A stretch of DNA of 53,725 nucleotides, from the NCBI GenBank assembly GCA_029553475.1, contig JAKPKV010000068.1, positions 1 through 53,725 on the forward strand. Reading direction: 5' to 3'. This document shows, one piece after another, positions 51,538 to 53,725 of the stretch; positions within the stretch are counted from its first letter, which is position 1, and every line of letters starts with the position of its first letter. Source of the DNA: Armatimonadota bacterium. Its GTDB lineage: Bacteria; Armatimonadota; Hebobacteria; CAIYQO01. Both the position numbers and the translations under genes were made by a program. The notes below the pieces were generated by a model. It saw nothing but the letters and a program-made list of their open reading frames with translations, was not told where the DNA came from and searched no databases.

Positions 51538-51921
51538 TGTGCTTATACACGAATGCAATGGACCTTGCGCCAGAAACTTCTTCGCTGTGTTTGGCTCAAG
51601 CCAAAAAACAGCACAGATAATATTCGCTTGTACAGTTGTAATAGGTGGCGGATATACAACAGCTGTACAATGGTATCCAGAACCAGGACTTGGTACAACC
51701 TCAACACCGTGGGGCAGAAAAGCTGACCGTATCCTGTTTAATAGACTCCTTCTTGTTACGCTAATCTTACCATTGCGGAACTGTCCAGCTGCAGCTAGCT
51801 CATGCCGTGATTTCCCTGGAGCTGACTGTACGGAGAACCCGTACAGTAGAGGAGCAGCTGTATGCCAGCGTGTTCCTTCCATGATAGTGTTAGCTATTAT
51901 CCCCCCTCTCACCACGTATGG
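51538..51921 (-). pseudogene. Orphan toxin-tip domain, copy 2 (YGFSVQS family)
   Basis: The minus frame reads VVRGGIIANT, LLYGFSVQSAPGKSRHELAA, AGQFRNGKISVTRRSLLNRI, LPHGVEVVPSPGSGYHCTAV and PPPITTVQANIICAVFWLEP. It has lost its Rhs core: upstream it runs into a broken transposase fragment. It has no stop of its own before it meets the Rhs core fragment of the deaminase gene, which is in another frame. No immunity copy follows it. Confidence 0.7.
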
Positions 51922-52399
51922 ATCAGTATCGGTGTCTTCATCACTAGTTGCTCTTCCCAACGGCTTTTTTCCGTTGCATGCATCTGGGGATGGATCTGCA
52001 GGCGATCCAACACGCTGCGCATCCCCCAATAGGTATACGACACGCCGAACGTATCACGAACCCACCGACGGACCTCATCGATATGCCGAGAGCGTGGCAA
52101 CCCGCTTCCGCCACGATGCGGGCTTCCTGGGCAGGCATCAAGCGCCGGGCAGGGCCGGTCCCGCCGCTCCGATGGCCGACGACGGCGGTCACCCCTCCGG
52201 TGCGGTACCAATTGAGCCAGGTCTGTACCGTGGAGGGATGCGCGCCGACGAGCGCGGCCACTTCATCACGGGTACGCCCTCCCTGGCGTAAGAGCCACAG
52301 CGCATGGAGACGCACCTTCAGGGGGCCTTCCTGCTTCGTGCGATAGAAATATCCGAGTTCATCAGCACTATGCTGCCACTCGACTTGCAAAGTGTGCAT
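51909..52399 (-). pseudogene. IS630-like transposase N-terminal fragment, frameshifted
   Basis: The first frame has a helix-turn-helix of the IS630 type (GRTRDEVAALVGAHPSTVQT, then WLNWYRTGGVTAVVGHRSGG). After a frameshift near 52.10 kb a second frame continues DEVRRWVRDTFGVSYTYWGM and RSVLDRLQI, the winged-helix part. The DDE catalytic domain is missing. The fragment separates the 78-aa candidate immunity gene from tip copy 2, so an insertion followed by deletion probably destroyed the core of that second copy. Confidence 0.8.
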
Positions 52400-52491
52400 T
52401 ACCTCTTACCTAGCGAACATGAGTTTGAGATGCACATTTTATCAGGTCGCGTCGGTGTTCACAACTAGTATAAGCTCCGATGATGACCGTG

Positions 52492-52728
52492 TCAAAGATT
52501 CTCTTCGTCATAATAGTGTAGCGTATCCATATCTGGTATTGCTCTCCAGACTCGATCAAAGACTAGTGTCCCAACAACTTCGAACTCATCGGGAACATAT
52601 AGTAGAACCTTCTTACCTTCAACCACTTCATCCTTATGTTTTTCGATATCTTTAAGTGATCCCGGAATATGGAGATACACTCTACCAAAATCATCCATGT
52701 TATTAAAGTCAGCATAGATTCTGATCAC
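52492..52728 (-). CDS. Small candidate immunity protein paired with the YGFSVQS tip
   Basis: The 78-aa protein reads MIRIYADFNNMDDFGRVYLH, then KKVLLYVPDEFEVVGTLVFD and ends DTLHYYDEENL. It is soluble and very acidic. Its ATG lies 10 bp after the stop of tip copy 1. A deleted copy of the same gene lies 10 bp after tip copy 3, so tip and small gene were duplicated together. This linkage is the main reason to call it immunity. No known family is recognised. Base composition is lower in GC than the core genome. Confidence 0.68.
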   Translation of the reverse strand: MIRIYADFNNMDDFGRVYLHIPGSLKDIEKHKDEVVEGKKVLLYVPDEFEVVGTLVFDRVWRAIPDMDTLHYYDEENL

Positions 52729-52738
52729 AATGGCCTCC

Positions 52739-53725
52739 TCACTGCACGGGCGCAGGGTTACGCAAACCTGTCAGGAATACCATACTAATTGCGAGAGCCT
52801 GTAATTCTGTAATGGGTGCAGGCGACACTATTCCATCACAGTGATTCTCAGAGTTATTACTTGGAGTAGATATGACTTGGACACCCACAGGAAGTAAGGG
52901 AGAGACCAGATTGTTCAAGCGAGAAACAGTCGTCACGCTTATTTGCTTATGCGGGAATCGCCCCCCTTTGCGAGTTCATCAATTGTTTTCAGTGGCGCAG
53001 ATTGAACCGAGAAACCATAAACGCCGGGATAATCTGGATGATATGCTGTACCATTCATTAACTGCGTTACAGTGACGACTCCAGCTCTAACGACCCACTG
53101 TAAACCTCCGGGCTCTTCTCTGCCAGTCTTTCTCACTCGTTGGCACGGATTTGGGCATGGATTCGGACATGGGGATGGAAAAGGCAGTCTCCTCCCAACT
53201 GCAGTAAAAGGTTCCCACCATGGCCTTGGCCTCCAGAACTCCGGCGAAGGTTCAGGAGCTCGCCCATTGGGTAACGGCTCCGGTATTGTCGGTTTTGGCT
53301 CTTTGATACTCGGTCGTGTACGTGTTACTCGACACACCCGCGGGGCTATTCGTCCGACTCCTCGCGGTACTGCTGTGGTTCGACCGGCGGATGTTACGGT
53401 TTCGGTCCAAACGGTTCCAGGCCTAGCACATAATCCTCCGGCAGGACCTAGCCAAGGAGGAAAGCCCACAAACACCTGCTTTCCATCTGGGTCTGCAAAC
53501 GATACAGGATTATTCTGACTGTAGCGATAGAGATTTACGCCCCCCTCCAATATATCCGAATAGGATCTCTCGTAAGCCACCGTCCTGCAAGAGGATCATA
53601 ATAATGTCATGTGCATAGGATCAAACCTATTACAGGTAGTAGGTGCGCCCGCCTAGTCCCGCTTTCCAGGCGCGGAGCCCATCCCCGGTGTAGCCCGCCG
53701 TCATCAGCACCACCTCGCCGGGCGC
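52739..53725 (-). pseudogene. Rhs protein C-terminal part with tip domain copy 1, frameshifted (continues beyond window)
   Basis: From the window edge the minus strand reads MTAGYTGDGLRAWKAGLGGR and TYYL, then a stop. HYYDPLAGRWLTRDPI follows in one frame, then GGVNLYRYSQNNPVSFADPD in another, the end of the Rhs core. A Pro-rich linker follows (PCPNPCPNPCQR and a stretch of PEP-type repeats). Then comes VVRAGVVTVTQLMNGTAYHP, YGFSVQSAPLKTIDELAKGG, a frameshift at a run of six C (plus strand 52961-52966), and QISVTTVSRLNNLVSPLLPV, GVQVISTPS, NHCDGIVSPAPITELQALAI ending RNPAPVQ. At least three lesions make it a pseudogene as read. The G-tract shift alone would be repaired by one base. Confidence 0.75.

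Noticed and set aside
51909-52399. A complete insertion sequence
   Set aside because: Only the DNA-binding part of the transposase is present and it is frameshifted. I could not find paired terminal inverted repeats or the DDE domain.

Overview
The window is high-GC bacterial chromosome, probably from a member of the Armatimonadota or a near relative. This is inferred from the prepilin-type protein at 23.6 kb (an [12 protein letters not shown] leader followed by [12 protein letters not shown]), from an LptD-like outer-membrane barrel that implies a diderm cell, and from the many carbohydrate-active and secreted enzymes. No 16S gene is present, so the assignment is not proven.

Layout. 0-6.3 kb: end of an LptD-like gene, a GH4 glycosidase, cysE, a GxxExxY gene enclosed by inverted repeats, and serA. 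6.3-11.2 kb: a palindromic repeat, a TPR protein and a very large secreted protein. 11.2-17.1 kb (minus strand): two blocks, DUF2905-queA-membrane proteins and tilS-galK. 17.2-22 kb: murJ, rpmB, then a translationally coupled pair of pilC/gspF and a sigma factor fused to a GGDEF-like domain. 22-28 kb: a zinc polyol dehydrogenase, a prepilin-like protein, folP, and a HEAT-repeat gene between inverted copies of a repeat. 28-35.4 kb: a sugar operon (NagB-like, GH27-like, esterase), a beta-lactamase-fold protein lacking its serine, and pyrK-pyrD. 35.4-47 kb: hairpins, tRNA-Pro, an M16 peptidase, a PL22-like propeller, metG, a CE7 esterase, and a second very large secreted protein paralogous to the first.

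46.9-53.7 kb is different: visibly AT-richer in its middle part, full of broken frames, and all on the minus strand. It is a decayed Rhs polymorphic-toxin array. Read in the minus direction it holds: the end of an Rhs protein with a tip domain (tip 1); a 78-aa candidate immunity gene; a broken IS630-like transposase fragment; a second copy of the tip (tip 2); an Rhs core fragment carrying a deaminase-type toxin; three tandem paralogous candidate immunity genes; a third copy of the tip (tip 3); an internally deleted copy of the 78-aa gene; and an Rhs mid-body fragment. The thrice-repeated tip, recognised by the string YGFSVQS and a conserved His-Cys, is a family I cannot name. It is the best candidate here for an undescribed toxin-immunity system.

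The other strong novelties are the sigma/GGDEF fusion coupled to pilC, the GxxExxY inverted-repeat cassette that overlaps the end of cysE, and a 135-bp palindromic repeat whose two copies differ by compensatory changes.
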